Origin: Caldilineaceae bacterium
GTDB lineage: Bacteria > Chloroflexota > Anaerolineae > Caldilineales > Caldilineaceae
Assembly: GCA_023384455.1 (NCBI GenBank)
Contig: JAHDWH010000036.1
Span: 1 to 36,905, forward strand
DNA: 36,905 bases
Direction: 5' to 3'
In this document: in pieces, positions 26,213-34,619 of the stretch
Layout: every line of letters begins with the position of its first letter
Position numbering within the stretch: the first letter of the stretch is position 1
Program-made: the position numbers and the translations under genes
The notes under the pieces: model-generated
Told to the model about the DNA's origin: nothing
Database searches by the model: none
What the model saw: only the letters and a program-made list of their open reading frames with translations

Positions 26213-28272
26213 ATTCTGAACTCGCCTCTCCATTTTCACCGCGCTTTGTCAGTTGGCGACATACTAGTGGTCGTTGGCTGCTTATCCTGCTTATTCTGCT
26301 GGCTTTTGCCCGGCTCACCTGGCAGTTGGAAACCAAAAATCTTTGGTGGGACGAGAGCTTAAGTTTGCAACGGGCAGAATCCGATTGGATCGATTTGCTG
26401 GCCGGACGCATTGCGATTGACGATGGCATCTACCAGCGCCCCACGGTGGATCAACATCCCTTTGGCTATTTTGTACTCTTGAGATTGTTTGTGTATTTGG
26501 CAGGTCAGAGCGAGTTTGTTCTGCGCTTTCCATCGGTAATGGTTTCTACCCTGCTACTGCCAGGTCTATGGGTGTTGGCCCGCTTTTTTGCGCGCCGAGG
26601 CGTTCTGCCGGGGCAGACCGCGCCCTTGGCACTCTTCCTGGCCGCGGGCAGTCCTTTCTACCTCTGGTATGGGCAGGAGGCGCGCATGTACACGCTTGTG
26701 GCGCTGCTGGCGGTAATCAGCAGTTATCTGCTCCTGCGCTGGGCCAAAGAGAGCAAGCCACATACCCGCTGCTTGCGTCTGATCGCCTATTGCGGTGTGA
26801 CCCTTGCCTTTGTCTTGAGCCACTACTTCGCTGCGTTCTTACTGCCCGTCCACGCGCTTGTGCTGGTGGGGGGCGTGCGATCCAGACGTAAATTAGCTTT
26901 TCTGCTGGTCGGCACTGGGTTGCTGGTCGTGGTCGGAATGATCGGAACTGCGGCCTGGTTCATGTTGCGCCGACCCTACAGTGGAATCAATTTCGTCTCA
27001 TTGCCCTTCTCCATTCTGCTGCCCGATCTGCTCAATGCCTATAGCCTGGGGCTGAGCGTAAATATCGAGCAGGTCTGGTGGCTGGACCTGGTTTTTGGCG
27101 TGCTGGCTCTATTGGGCGGTTTGTGGGCAATACGTCGGAATGGATGGCAAGAGAGAGGCTGGCTGATTCCAGCGCTGGTTGTAACCCCTATTCTGCTGCT
27201 GGTGCTGGTCAGCCAGATTCAGCCTGCCTATATGAATGCCCGCCACCTGTCGGTAATTTCGGGATTTTTTCTTCTGACCGTAGCAGGTGGTATTGGACTG
27301 GTCTGGCAGCGTAATTGGGTCGCTGGTGGACTGCTCTGTCTACTGTTGATGGTGGGGATGGGCTTCAGCACGCGCAATTATTTTACTTTGCCTGAGTATA
27401 GCAAGGATGATTTTGCCGGTTTGGGTGACGTTTTGCGCCAGAAGATGATGCCCGGGGATGTGTTATTGCTAAATCCGCCCCATATGCTGCGTCTCTTTCG
27501 CTACTACTTGCCTGTGGATACGATCTCATCTATCCAGAGCGAGGGCGGATCGGTTCACTGGTGGGGTGTGCCCACGGCCAATGGTTGGGCAGAAAACGAG
27601 CGTATGCTGACAGAACTGACGAGCAACTATCGCCGGGCTTGGCTGGTCACATCACAGATGTTTCCCTTTGCCGATCCAGAGCAGCAGATCGAAGGGTGGC
27701 TGGAAAGCCGCGCCATGCGGATTCGCGAGCAGAGTTTTTATAGCCCCAATTCAATTCTGAAGATGGATCTCTTTTTATTAGGTGGTGCGGTGACCCACGC
27801 AATGCCGTCTGATACATTGCTTGTCCAGGCCGATTTTGGCGACGCCATCGGCTTGCGAGGCTATCGGGTTGGACGGCCCCTTTGGCCAGGTGCGGTCATC
27901 CCCGTCACCTATTATTGGCGTGGGCTTCGTCCACTCGACCAGCACTACAAATACATTGCCAGGTTAGAATCTCTCCCCGCTGCTTTGGCAGCAGTCCCGA
28001 TTCATCCTACTGAACGGGAGTTCTACGACGGCTTTTTGCCATCTATTTGGTGGACGCCAGACAGTCTGATCGTGGAAGAAAGTGAAATCGGCGCACTGCC
28101 AGCATCGTTCGATGAGGAGGTAATGCTCTCGCTACAACTATACTCCGTTACGACGTTGGAGAAACTGCCGGTTGTGGCAAGCGAGACGGGAGCAATCCGT
28201 ACAGACGGTGATTCCCTGAAATTACCCTTTCCCCTCCTTTCGCCAGAATTCAGTGCGCCGCCGAAGAATTGA
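26209..28272 (+). CDS. GT39-like membrane glycosyltransferase with C-terminal beta domain
   Basis: A 687-residue GT-C-fold protein of the dolichyl/undecaprenyl-phosphate-sugar type (GT39/ArnT/PMT_2). After the first membrane helix, the external loop has LWWDESLSLQRAESDW, where D and E match the catalytic acidic pair of the family. About ten more membrane segments follow to residue 400. The remainder is an extracytoplasmic domain. Residues about 540-687 (QADFGDAIGLRGYRV, then VIPVTYYWRGL) form a beta-sandwich that I associate with membrane glycosyltransferases of Chloroflexi; its role is unknown. ATG at 26209 overlaps the previous stop by four bases. It should use a lipid-linked sugar on the outer face, to modify a glycan or protein. 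Confidence 0.85.
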   Translation: MNSELASPFSPRFVSWRHTSGRWLLILLILLAFARLTWQLETKNLWWDESLSLQRAESDWIDLLAGRIAIDDGIYQRPTVDQHPFGYFVLLRLFVYLAGQSEFVLRFPSVMVSTLLLPGLWVLARFFARRGVLPGQTAPLALFLAAGSPFYLWYGQEARMYTLVALLAVISSYLLLRWAKESKPHTRCLRLIAYCGVTLAFVLSHYFAAFLLPVHALVLVGGVRSRRKLAFLLVGTGLLVVVGMIGTAAWFMLRRPYSGINFVSLPFSILLPDLLNAYSLGLSVNIEQVWWLDLVFGVLALLGGLWAIRRNGWQERGWLIPALVVTPILLLVLVSQIQPAYMNARHLSVISGFFLLTVAGGIGLVWQRNWVAGGLLCLLLMVGMGFSTRNYFTLPEYSKDDFAGLGDVLRQKMMPGDVLLLNPPHMLRLFRYYLPVDTISSIQSEGGSVHWWGVPTANGWAENERMLTELTSNYRRAWLVTSQMFPFADPEQQIEGWLESRAMRIREQSFYSPNSILKMDLFLLGGAVTHAMPSDTLLVQADFGDAIGLRGYRVGRPLWPGAVIPVTYYWRGLRPLDQHYKYIARLESLPAALAAVPIHPTEREFYDGFLPSIWWTPDSLIVEESEIGALPASFDEEVMLSLQLYSVTTLEKLPVVASETGAIRTDGDSLKLPFPLLSPEFSAPPKN

Positions 28273-28285
28273 GATAAACCGAACT

Positions 28286-29548
28286 ATGACATCGTTCTCT
28301 CGTCGGTTGCTAGACTTCTATCTGCTTGCCGCGCTGCTGGGTAGTATTCTCTTTCTGGTCCACAGTGGGTTGCAAGTTTGGTCACCACAAGGAGCTATCG
28401 ACTTTCACTCCTACTGGTTTTCCGGCCATTTTGTGCGCCAGGGCAACGACCCCTACGTCGCCTACTTCAGCCGTAGCCAACCCGCTCTGCCGGTCTACTA
28501 TGTGGATGGCGTGGTTCACCGGGAAGGACCGATCTCCGTACCGGGCCTTTCTGTTACTCCCGCCAATACTGCACCCATCGTCTTGCTGCTTTCGGCTTTC
28601 TCCTTTCTCAGTTGGCTGCCGGCCAAGCTGCTCTGGTCACTCTTCAATGTCGGTTTGATGCTACTTATCCCCTGGCTGGTCATCAGCCTTCTGCCTGGCA
28701 AGCTACCCTGGCGCTACACGCTTGTGATTGTCCTGACCTATTACTGTTTACAAGGCACGCGCGTCTCGATTTGGGTCGGCCAAACCACCCTCCTCACATT
28801 TGCGCTCATGCTCAGTTCGCTGCGGGCCTCCCTGCGCAAGCCGCTACTCTCCGGTTTGTCTCTGGGAATTGCATTGTCCAAATACTCGCTCTCTTTGCCT
28901 GTTGCACTCTTTTACCTCTATGCCCGCAAGTACAAAATTCTGTTCATCAGTCTATTCGTTCAACTTGCTGCCTTATTAATTTTGAGTGGATTGACTGGAA
29001 CTATGCCCTATGACATTGGCGCAAGTTATGTCAAGATGGTTTTCCACCACAACACCCTACCTGGCATCCATTTTCGCAGCCTCTTTGCTCAGCCTACTTG
29101 GCTCTACTATGGGTTACTCGTGAGCGGTACTCTGTTGATCGGCTTGGTCATTGCCAACCAATATCATCTTCACCGTCACAAAGATAGTACCTACAATATC
29201 CACATCTTTGTCATACTGAGCTTATGGACGCTTCTGGTTGGCTATCACCGCGCCTATGATACTACGCTCGTCATCTTTTTCCTCTCCCTCATCATTTATG
29301 GGCTTAATCAGCCTGATTTGTGGCATCTCACACCCAGGCAGCGCAATTTGCTGATTGGGTTTCTATCTCTTTTTATTCTCATCATGGCGGCACCTTTTTC
29401 TATCGTCACCTTATTTCTGCCCCTGGCCTACGGGCCATTCTGGCAGCAAATCATCAATTATGCTATGACGTTAGCTCTGATGATTGCACTCTTCGTTTCT
29501 ATCTGGCTATTGAGCCGGGTAACTTCAGGCGTCGTTCCAGAGCGATGA
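28286..29548 (+). CDS. GT87-like membrane mannosyltransferase-type protein
   Basis: A 420-residue polytopic protein. After a first membrane helix, the loop contains AIDFHSYWFSGHFVRQGNDPY, matching the conserved aspartate-containing loop of GT87/DUF2029 enzymes (polyprenyl-phosphate-mannose-dependent, as in mycobacterial alpha-mannosyltransferases). About nine further helices follow. I chose ATG 28286, 13 bases after the preceding stop. An in-frame GTG at 28253 would overlap the previous gene and add a basic peptide, and is less likely. It lies just downstream of a GT39-like gene, so both probably act on the same external acceptor. The A+T content rises toward its 3' end. Confidence 0.8.
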   Translation: MTSFSRRLLDFYLLAALLGSILFLVHSGLQVWSPQGAIDFHSYWFSGHFVRQGNDPYVAYFSRSQPALPVYYVDGVVHREGPISVPGLSVTPANTAPIVLLLSAFSFLSWLPAKLLWSLFNVGLMLLIPWLVISLLPGKLPWRYTLVIVLTYYCLQGTRVSIWVGQTTLLTFALMLSSLRASLRKPLLSGLSLGIALSKYSLSLPVALFYLYARKYKILFISLFVQLAALLILSGLTGTMPYDIGASYVKMVFHHNTLPGIHFRSLFAQPTWLYYGLLVSGTLLIGLVIANQYHLHRHKDSTYNIHIFVILSLWTLLVGYHRAYDTTLVIFFLSLIIYGLNQPDLWHLTPRQRNLLIGFLSLFILIMAAPFSIVTLFLPLAYGPFWQQIINYAMTLALMIALFVSIWLLSRVTSGVVPER

Positions 29549-29939
29549 TGCGTTCCTTCCTCTGCATCTCTACCCAGCGAACACCTTGAAAAAGCGGTTC
29601 ATTGGGAATGTCCGTGGTTATAGACATAAGAACAGGGGGTATAGCCGAGCATATCTTTTGAGAATCTACGCCGAGTGTGTATCCTACAAGGAGTGAATCA
29701 ACCAACCCATCAATAAGAATGTATCTCAATGAATTCTCAAATCACTTTGCCTCTGGATATCCCCGATGTGGAAATAATCAAGACTGAAATCACTGCAAGG
29801 AGTGTTGGTTGATTGACAGATTTAATTCATGTTTTAGTAAGATTTTGATTCATTCGAGCATAAAGATGGATAAGAAATTAAACAAAATCTATCGGTCAAT
29901 CAGCATCCCTTCCTCCTGTCATCTCCTCCTCCTTCTCCC
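29549..29939. other. AT-rich intergenic region (391 bases) with mobile-element debris
   Basis: Base composition drops sharply in G+C relative to both flanks. The region holds the transposase-like remnant described separately and a short pair TGATTGAC (29810-29817) and GTCAATCA (29894-29901). A minus-strand open frame (29499-29729) overlaps the GT87 gene and is not supported. I see no convincing promoter, and no Shine-Dalgarno before 29940. Confidence 0.5.
29729..29812 (+). pseudogene. Truncated N-terminus of an ISL3-family-like transposase
   Basis: A 27-codon open frame begins MNSQITLPLDIPDVEIIKTE and stops at a TGA. From memory, ISL3-type transposases of Chloroflexi often begin with this kind of sequence before a zinc-binding region, and here the rest is missing. 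The location in an AT-rich gap fits a decayed insertion. The resemblance is short, so this is a tentative call. Confidence 0.35.
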
Positions 29940-31172
29940 ATGCCGCCACTCCACCTGCTCTCTCTCTTCGTCATCGTTCTGACAATCATCGGCGTTGCGG
30001 TCGGGCGCTACCCCTTCCTGCGCATGAACCGGGCCACCATTGCCCTGGTGGGTGGGACCGGGCTGATTTTGCTGGGCGCGATTCCTCTGGAAGCCGCCTA
30101 CGCCAGTTTGGATATGAATACCCTCGTCCTGCTCTTTGGGATGATGATTTTGAACACGAATCTGCGGCTGGCCGGTTTTTTCCAACTGGTGGGCAGGCGG
30201 GTAGTGCTCTGGGCGAAGACCCCCCGGCAGCTTTTGGCGCTGGTGATTGTGGCGTCCGCCATCCTCTCTGCCATCTTCCTCAACGACACAATTGTGCTGG
30301 TATTTACGCCGCTTGCCCTGGAAATCTGCCGTCGCCTGGGGCGTGACCCCATCCCCTATCTGCTGGCTGTGGCCACCGGGGCCAACATCGGCTCCGTGGC
30401 GACCATTACCGGCAACCCCCAAAATATGATTATCGGCATTGCTTCCGGCATTCCTTTTCCCACATTCACTGGCTATCTTGCGCCGGTTGCCCTGCTGGGA
30501 ATGGGAATCATCTATGGGGTGCTTCTCCTGCTCTATCGGGATGAGTTTTCAGGCGCGTATTTTGTGGTGGTCAAGGAAGAAATAGCCCTCCAGGAGATAC
30601 AATGGCCGTTGCTGCGCAAAGGGATGGCAGCCACCGGGCTGATGCTGCTCGCCTTTGTGCTGGGAATGTCTGTGCCCCTGGCCGCCCTGGCCGCCGCGTC
30701 TCTGCTCCTCATCACCCGCCGGGTCCATCCTGAAGAGGTCTTTCGGGAGGTGGACTGGTCGCTGCTGGTCTTCTTTTCCGGCCTCTTTATTGTGACGGGC
30801 GCGCTGGAGACCCTGGGCATCAGCCAGGCACTCTTTGCCCTGGCCCAACCGGTGGCTTCCGGCGGCATTGCTCCACTCACGGCTGTCTCTGCGGTGCTGA
30901 GCAATCTCATTTCCAATGTACCTGCGGTGCTGCTCTTTCGCCCTTTTGTACCCAGCCTGCCCAACCCGGAACAGACCTGGCTGGTGCTGGCAATGGCAAC
31001 TACCCTGGCCGGGAATCTGACCCTTCTGGGATCGGTCGCCAATCTGATTGTGGCCGAGAGTGCCCGGCGTCAGGAAGTTCACCTCTCCTTTCTGGCCTAT
31101 CTGCGGGCGGGCGTCCCAATTACACTGCTCAGTCTGCTGGTAGGAGCGGTCTGGCTGGGGCTGGTTTTGTAA
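29940..31172 (+). CDS. ArsB/NhaD-superfamily anion transporter (ion transporter superfamily)
   Basis: A 410-residue polytopic inner-membrane carrier. The two-fold repeat of the ion transporter superfamily is visible. The first half has the re-entrant loop [13 protein letters not shown] (113-125) and [13 protein letters not shown] (154-166). The second half has [14 protein letters not shown] and [16 protein letters not shown]. This organisation is shared by ArsB, NhaD and CitMHS proteins, which move arsenite, Na+/H+ or carboxylates, and the substrate cannot be told from sequence. No arsR or arsC gene is nearby, so I would not name it ArsB. The ATG at 29940 follows a pyrimidine-rich run with no ribosome-binding site. 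The gene is not coupled to its neighbours. Confidence 0.85.
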   Translation: MPPLHLLSLFVIVLTIIGVAVGRYPFLRMNRATIALVGGTGLILLGAIPLEAAYASLDMNTLVLLFGMMILNTNLRLAGFFQLVGRRVVLWAKTPRQLLALVIVASAILSAIFLNDTIVLVFTPLALEICRRLGRDPIPYLLAVATGANIGSVATITGNPQNMIIGIASGIPFPTFTGYLAPVALLGMGIIYGVLLLLYRDEFSGAYFVVVKEEIALQEIQWPLLRKGMAATGLMLLAFVLGMSVPLAALAAASLLLITRRVHPEEVFREVDWSLLVFFSGLFIVTGALETLGISQALFALAQPVASGGIAPLTAVSAVLSNLISNVPAVLLFRPFVPSLPNPEQTWLVLAMATTLAGNLTLLGSVANLIVAESARRQEVHLSFLAYLRAGVPITLLSLLVGAVWLGLVL

Positions 31173-31272
31173 TGGATTTTTTCCGTCCTTGACATTCAGC
31201 CGAAAAACTATGAAAATTAAGCCAGAAGTAGCGTTCATATACTCATGTTTTTTTCAGCGAAAGGAAATTGCT

Positions 31273-32337
31273 GTGAACAAAGTGCATCGACATCTACCGA
31301 TCTATCGTCTCATCTCTGCCGTTATTCTGGTGGGGCTGCTGCTGGTTGGCCTGCCCGTTGTAGCCCAGGCCGCGCCCGCCCAGACCAGCGCGGCCGCGCC
31401 CCAGGCCCACTACACCTACTACACAGTGCAGCCCGGCGATACACTGAGCAAAATTGCCCTGCGCTATGGCACAACAGTATCGGCGCTGATGAGCGCCAAT
31501 GGCTTGACCAATGCCAATCACATTTGGGTAGGCCAGAAGCTGAAGATACCTTCGGGCAGCGGCTATTGTGTGCGTTATCACACAGTGGCCTATGGCGAGA
31601 CCCTCTCGGGGATCGCGGTCTGGTACGGCGTCTCTGCCTACAGCCTGGCCCAGGCCAACCACATCACCAACTATAACCACATCTACAGCGGCCAGTCGCT
31701 GTGCATACCCGGGGGCGGTGGCCCTGGGCCCCAGCCCAGCGGCGGCTTCTGGTACAAAGTCACCTACGGCGACACTCTCAGCGGGATTGCCTTGCGCTAC
31801 GGCACCACCACCTGGGCGATTATGTCTGCCAACAATCTCACCAGCGCCAACCGGATTCTGGTGGGACAAAAGCTGTGGATTCCCGGCGGCTATGCACCCC
31901 CTCCGCCTCCCTCCGGCCCCAAACCGACCCCTGTACCGCCCCCGCCGCCGTCAGCCAGCACCGGCGGGCCGTGGACAGCCCTCTATTACAACAACAAAGA
32001 CCTGAGCGGTAGCCCTGTAGAAACCCGTGTGGACGGCAAAATCCACTTTGACTGGGGCGTGGGCAGCCCCAGCGCTGCGGTCAACAGCGATGGCTTCAGT
32101 GTGCTCTGGACAGCCATCAACAGCTTCGAGGCAGGCACCTATCGCTTCACCACCACCGCGGACGACGGCATCCGGCTCTACGTGGACGGCGCGCTGGTTG
32201 TGGACGATTGGAACATCCACCCGGCCACGGAGAAGAGCGGCGAGATTGCGCTCGCGGCCGGCAACCACACCGTGCAGGTGCGCTACTTTGAAGATACGGG
32301 TATGGCCTCGGTCTACGTGCGCTGGGTAAGGAAATAG
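31273..32337 (+). CDS. Secreted LysM-PA14 protein (three LysM domains)
   Basis: A 354-residue protein. I choose GTG 31273 because AGGA lies seven bases upstream and the next residues form a normal signal peptide (basic start, hydrophobic 13-30, AQA-AP cleavage near 33). The same frame is open from 31189, but that extension would bury the signal. Three LysM peptidoglycan/glycan-binding domains lie at about 49-93 ([17 protein letters not shown]), 102-145 and 160-203. A proline-rich linker (208-226) follows, then a PA14 domain at 234-353 (YYNNKDLSG, then [14 protein letters not shown] and VDDWN). It probably binds cell-wall glycan through LysM and another carbohydrate through PA14. It has no catalytic domain and lies 14 bases before the amidohydrolase gene. 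Confidence 0.88.
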   Translation: MNKVHRHLPIYRLISAVILVGLLLVGLPVVAQAAPAQTSAAAPQAHYTYYTVQPGDTLSKIALRYGTTVSALMSANGLTNANHIWVGQKLKIPSGSGYCVRYHTVAYGETLSGIAVWYGVSAYSLAQANHITNYNHIYSGQSLCIPGGGGPGPQPSGGFWYKVTYGDTLSGIALRYGTTTWAIMSANNLTSANRILVGQKLWIPGGYAPPPPPSGPKPTPVPPPPPSASTGGPWTALYYNNKDLSGSPVETRVDGKIHFDWGVGSPSAAVNSDGFSVLWTAINSFEAGTYRFTTTADDGIRLYVDGALVVDDWNIHPATEKSGEIALAAGNHTVQVRYFEDTGMASVYVRWVRK

Positions 32338-32351
32338 GGAGCTGCCATCCA

Positions 32352-33983
32352 ATGCCCACCTACGACACCCTCATCCGGGGCGCTCGCATCATCGACGGCT
32401 CCGGAAATCCCTGGGTCTACGGTGACGTGGCCCTGGCCGGCGACCGCATCGCGGCCGTCGCGCCGCCGGGCCATATCGACGCCGCCAACTGCGGCGAAGT
32501 GGTGGATGCCGTCGGTCACGTCGTCTGCCCCGGCTTTGTGGACATCCTCAGCCATTCGATCCTGCCCCTGATGGCCGACGGACGCAGCCTATCCAAAATC
32601 ACCCAGGGCGTGACCACCGAAGTGATGGGCGAGGGCTGGACCCCCGCGCCCTACGGCGGTCTGCTGGACGAACCTCTGCCCAAACACCCCTTCGCAGGGC
32701 TGATTGGCGACGAGTGGGAGGCGCGCATCCGGGGCTGGAGCCGCTTTGGGGATTGGCTGGCCGCGATGACGGAGCAGGGCGTCTCCCCCAACATCGGCTC
32801 CTTTCTGGGCGGGGGCAGCCTGCGCAAGTATGCGATGGGGATGGAGATGCGCCCACCGACCGCGGACGAGCTGGAAACAATGCGCCGGGTGACAGCCGGG
32901 GCAATGGAGGATGGCGCGTTTGGCGTCTCCTTTGCTCTCATCTACCCGCCCAGCAGCTTTGCCGAACTGGACGAAATTGTCGAAATCAGCAAAGTCATCA
33001 GCCGCTACAACGGCATTTACATCACCCATCTGCGCTCGGAAGCCGACACTCTGCTGGAAGCCCTGGAAGAGGCGATTACTGTAGGCCAGCGGGCGGATGT
33101 GCCGGTGGAGGTCTATCACCTGAAGGCCGCGGGCAAGCGCAACTGGCACAAACTCGCCTCGGCTATGGAGCGCATCAGCGAAGCCCGCAGCCAGGGCGTG
33201 GACATCACCGCGGATATGTACACCTACACCGCCGCCGGCACAGGGCTGACATCCGTGCTGCCGCCCTGGGCCGCGGCGGGCAACAAACTCTATGAAAATG
33301 TGGCGGACCCGGCCCTGCGCGCCAAAATTAAAGCCGCGGCCCTGCACCCGGACGGGACCTGGGAGGCGATGGCGGAGATGTGCGGCATCGACGGCGTGAT
33401 GCCTACGGGTTTTATGAAGGAGGAGAATCAGCGTTATGTGGGCAAGCGGCTCTCGGAGATTGCCGAGATGCTGGGCAAAGAGTGGCCCGACGCGGTGATG
33501 GACCTGCTCGTCTCCGAAGGCCAGCGCATCGGGACGATTTACTTTGCCATGAGCGAGCACAATCTGCGCCGCCAGTTGCAGCAGCCCTGGATTACCATCT
33601 CCACCGACGCCGGCGGGCTGGACCCGGTGTGGGCTGCGCCTACCGGCCCCTATCACCCCCGGGCCTACGGCACGTACACCCGTGTCCTGGGCAAATATGT
33701 GCGGGAGGAGAAGGTGCTGCCCCTGGAAGACGCGGTGCGCAAGATGTCCTCCGCCCTGTGCGACCGGCTGGGGCTGCGGGATCGGGGGCAACTGCGGGAG
33801 GGATTCTACGCCGATGTAGTCATTTTCGACCCGGAGAGCGTCGGCGACCGGGCCACCTTCACGGATCCCCACCAGCTTTCCGTGGGCGTGCGGGATGTGT
33901 GGGTGAACGGGGCCCGGGTGTTGCGGGACGGGGCACATACGGGCACAACGCCGGGCCGGGTGGTGAAGGGAGTGGGGGGATGA
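32352..33983 (+). CDS. D-aminoacylase / N-acyl-D-amino-acid deacylase family amidohydrolase, atypical metal site
   Basis: A 543-residue cytosolic amidohydrolase. Family features: MPTYDTLIRGARIIDGSGNP at the N-terminus, PGFVDILSHS (60-69), ITHLRSEAD (224-232), YHLKAAGKRNW (255-265), STDAGG with the catalytic aspartate, and HPRAYGTYTRVLGKY followed by RKMSSALCDRLGLRDRG. Oddly, the first histidine of the usual HxH (position 66) is leucine, and the region that normally supplies a cysteine metal ligand reads TTEVMGEGW with no cysteine. The two other histidines are kept. This suggests a subgroup with a single or different metal, and the substrate may not be an N-acyl-D-amino acid. It is followed by a palindromic repeat. 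Confidence 0.85.
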   Translation: MPTYDTLIRGARIIDGSGNPWVYGDVALAGDRIAAVAPPGHIDAANCGEVVDAVGHVVCPGFVDILSHSILPLMADGRSLSKITQGVTTEVMGEGWTPAPYGGLLDEPLPKHPFAGLIGDEWEARIRGWSRFGDWLAAMTEQGVSPNIGSFLGGGSLRKYAMGMEMRPPTADELETMRRVTAGAMEDGAFGVSFALIYPPSSFAELDEIVEISKVISRYNGIYITHLRSEADTLLEALEEAITVGQRADVPVEVYHLKAAGKRNWHKLASAMERISEARSQGVDITADMYTYTAAGTGLTSVLPPWAAAGNKLYENVADPALRAKIKAAALHPDGTWEAMAEMCGIDGVMPTGFMKEENQRYVGKRLSEIAEMLGKEWPDAVMDLLVSEGQRIGTIYFAMSEHNLRRQLQQPWITISTDAGGLDPVWAAPTGPYHPRAYGTYTRVLGKYVREEKVLPLEDAVRKMSSALCDRLGLRDRGQLREGFYADVVIFDPESVGDRATFTDPHQLSVGVRDVWVNGARVLRDGAHTGTTPGRVVKGVGG

Positions 33984-33995
33984 AAGCGGACGTAG

Positions 33996-34098
33996 AGTAA
34001 CTGTTCAGCCACCCCACCCTACCCCTCCCCATTCCAGGGAGGGGACCGGATCGACTCCGCCCCCACAGTGGGGGAGGTTGGGAGGGGGTGTGCAGTTA
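33996..34098. repeat. 103-bp palindromic dispersed repeat, copy 1
   Basis: Starts AGTAACTGTTCAGCCACCCC, has two internal hairpins (CCCCTCCC/GGGAGGGG at 34022-34044; CCCCCAC/GTGGGGG at 34060-34074) and ends CAGTTA, complementary to its beginning. It is equal in length to copy 2 at 36778, with about nine differences by eye. It is REP/MITE-like and may also end the upstream transcript. Confidence 0.85.
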
Positions 34099-34108
34099 CG
34101 ACGCAGAT

Positions 34109-34164
34109 TAAAAAAACTGAAACAAAGATCAGCGCAGATCAATTCAAACCATGAAAATCTGCGC
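34109..34164. repeat. Short REP-like inverted repeat (GCGCAGAT type)
   Basis: CGCAGATTAAAAAAACTGA is followed by GCGCAGAT (34132-34139) and its complement ATCTGCGC (34157-34164). Repeats built on CGCAGAT and ATCTGCG are common in intergenic DNA of such genomes. It is distinct from the 103-bp repeat just before it. Confidence 0.5.
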
Positions 34165-34212
34165 CCCACTCTTTGTCTGTCGGCGGAGTTGCGGCTGTTT
34201 TTTGCAAAGTGG

Positions 34213-34241
34213 TTGCGCGCCGGTGCGCGTAGTGCTATAAT
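34213..34241 (+). promoter_or_regulatory. Strong candidate promoter giving a leaderless mRNA
   Basis: TTGCGC (34213-34218) and TATAAT (34236-34241) have an ideal 17-base spacing. The expected start of transcription is about 34248, which is the A of the ATG of the next gene. No ribosome-binding site lies between them. Confidence 0.6.
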
Positions 34242-34247
34242 CAGCCT

Positions 34248-34520
34248 ATGACAGAGCCAGAAAGCAGCAAACTACCCGAATCCCTGCGCCAATTCATCCA
34301 GGCCAACCCCCAACAGACGGTTGAATTGATTCTGCGGGTGCGCGCGGCGGACGACGAGACCCAGGCCAAACTGGAAGCCGCCGGGCTGACCGTGCGCTAC
34401 CGCCTTACCCTCGTTCCCCAATTCGTCGTGACCGGCCCCGGCCAGGCTATCCTCTCCCTTGCGGATGAGGAGTGGTTGGTCGGCATAGAATCTGATAGAT
34501 CCGTGCATACCTGGCAGTAA
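34248..34520 (+). CDS. Stand-alone I9-like (subtilisin propeptide-like) small protein
   Basis: A 90-residue protein with no signal peptide. The order of strands and helices (VELILRVRAADDETQAKLEA, LTVRYRLTLVPQFVVTGPGQ, then LADEEWLVGIESDRSVHTW) resembles the inhibitor I9 / peptidase S8 propeptide fold, in particular the final strand that would lie in a subtilisin active site. It lies 99 bases upstream of a subtilisin-like protease gene on the same strand. Proteins of this type are known as free inhibitors or folding helpers of subtilases (for example yeast Pbi2). The resemblance is at fold-pattern level only, and the function is inferred mainly from the neighbour. It could be co-transcribed with the protease from the promoter at 34213. 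Confidence 0.6.
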   Translation: MTEPESSKLPESLRQFIQANPQQTVELILRVRAADDETQAKLEAAGLTVRYRLTLVPQFVVTGPGQAILSLADEEWLVGIESDRSVHTWQ

Positions 34521-34619
34521 TTGTGCTACCCCAATTTTGTGGAAGGCGTGTGAGACGCAAGAGGTGGCATCAGACGACGTAAGCTCGCGTTTCACCTGCA
34601 CCAGCAAGGAGAAAACCCA

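Noticed and set aside
29499-29729. Minus-strand 76-codon open frame as a small gene
   Set aside because: It overlaps the 3' end of the GT87 gene in antisense, has no ribosome-binding site or recognisable domain, and lies in AT-rich debris.
29940-31172. Naming the transporter arsB
   Set aside because: The ion transporter superfamily fold is clear, but no arsenic genes are nearby and substrate residues cannot be judged.
31189-31273. Upstream start of the LysM-PA14 protein
   Set aside because: The extension would place 28 polar residues before the signal peptide, while GTG 31273 has a proper AGGA ribosome-binding site.
32589-33938. Long minus-strand open frame (449 codons) opposite the amidohydrolase
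   Set aside because: It is histidine-, glutamine- and proline-rich, as expected for the antisense of a high-G+C gene, and the plus-strand product is clearly a D-aminoacylase relative.
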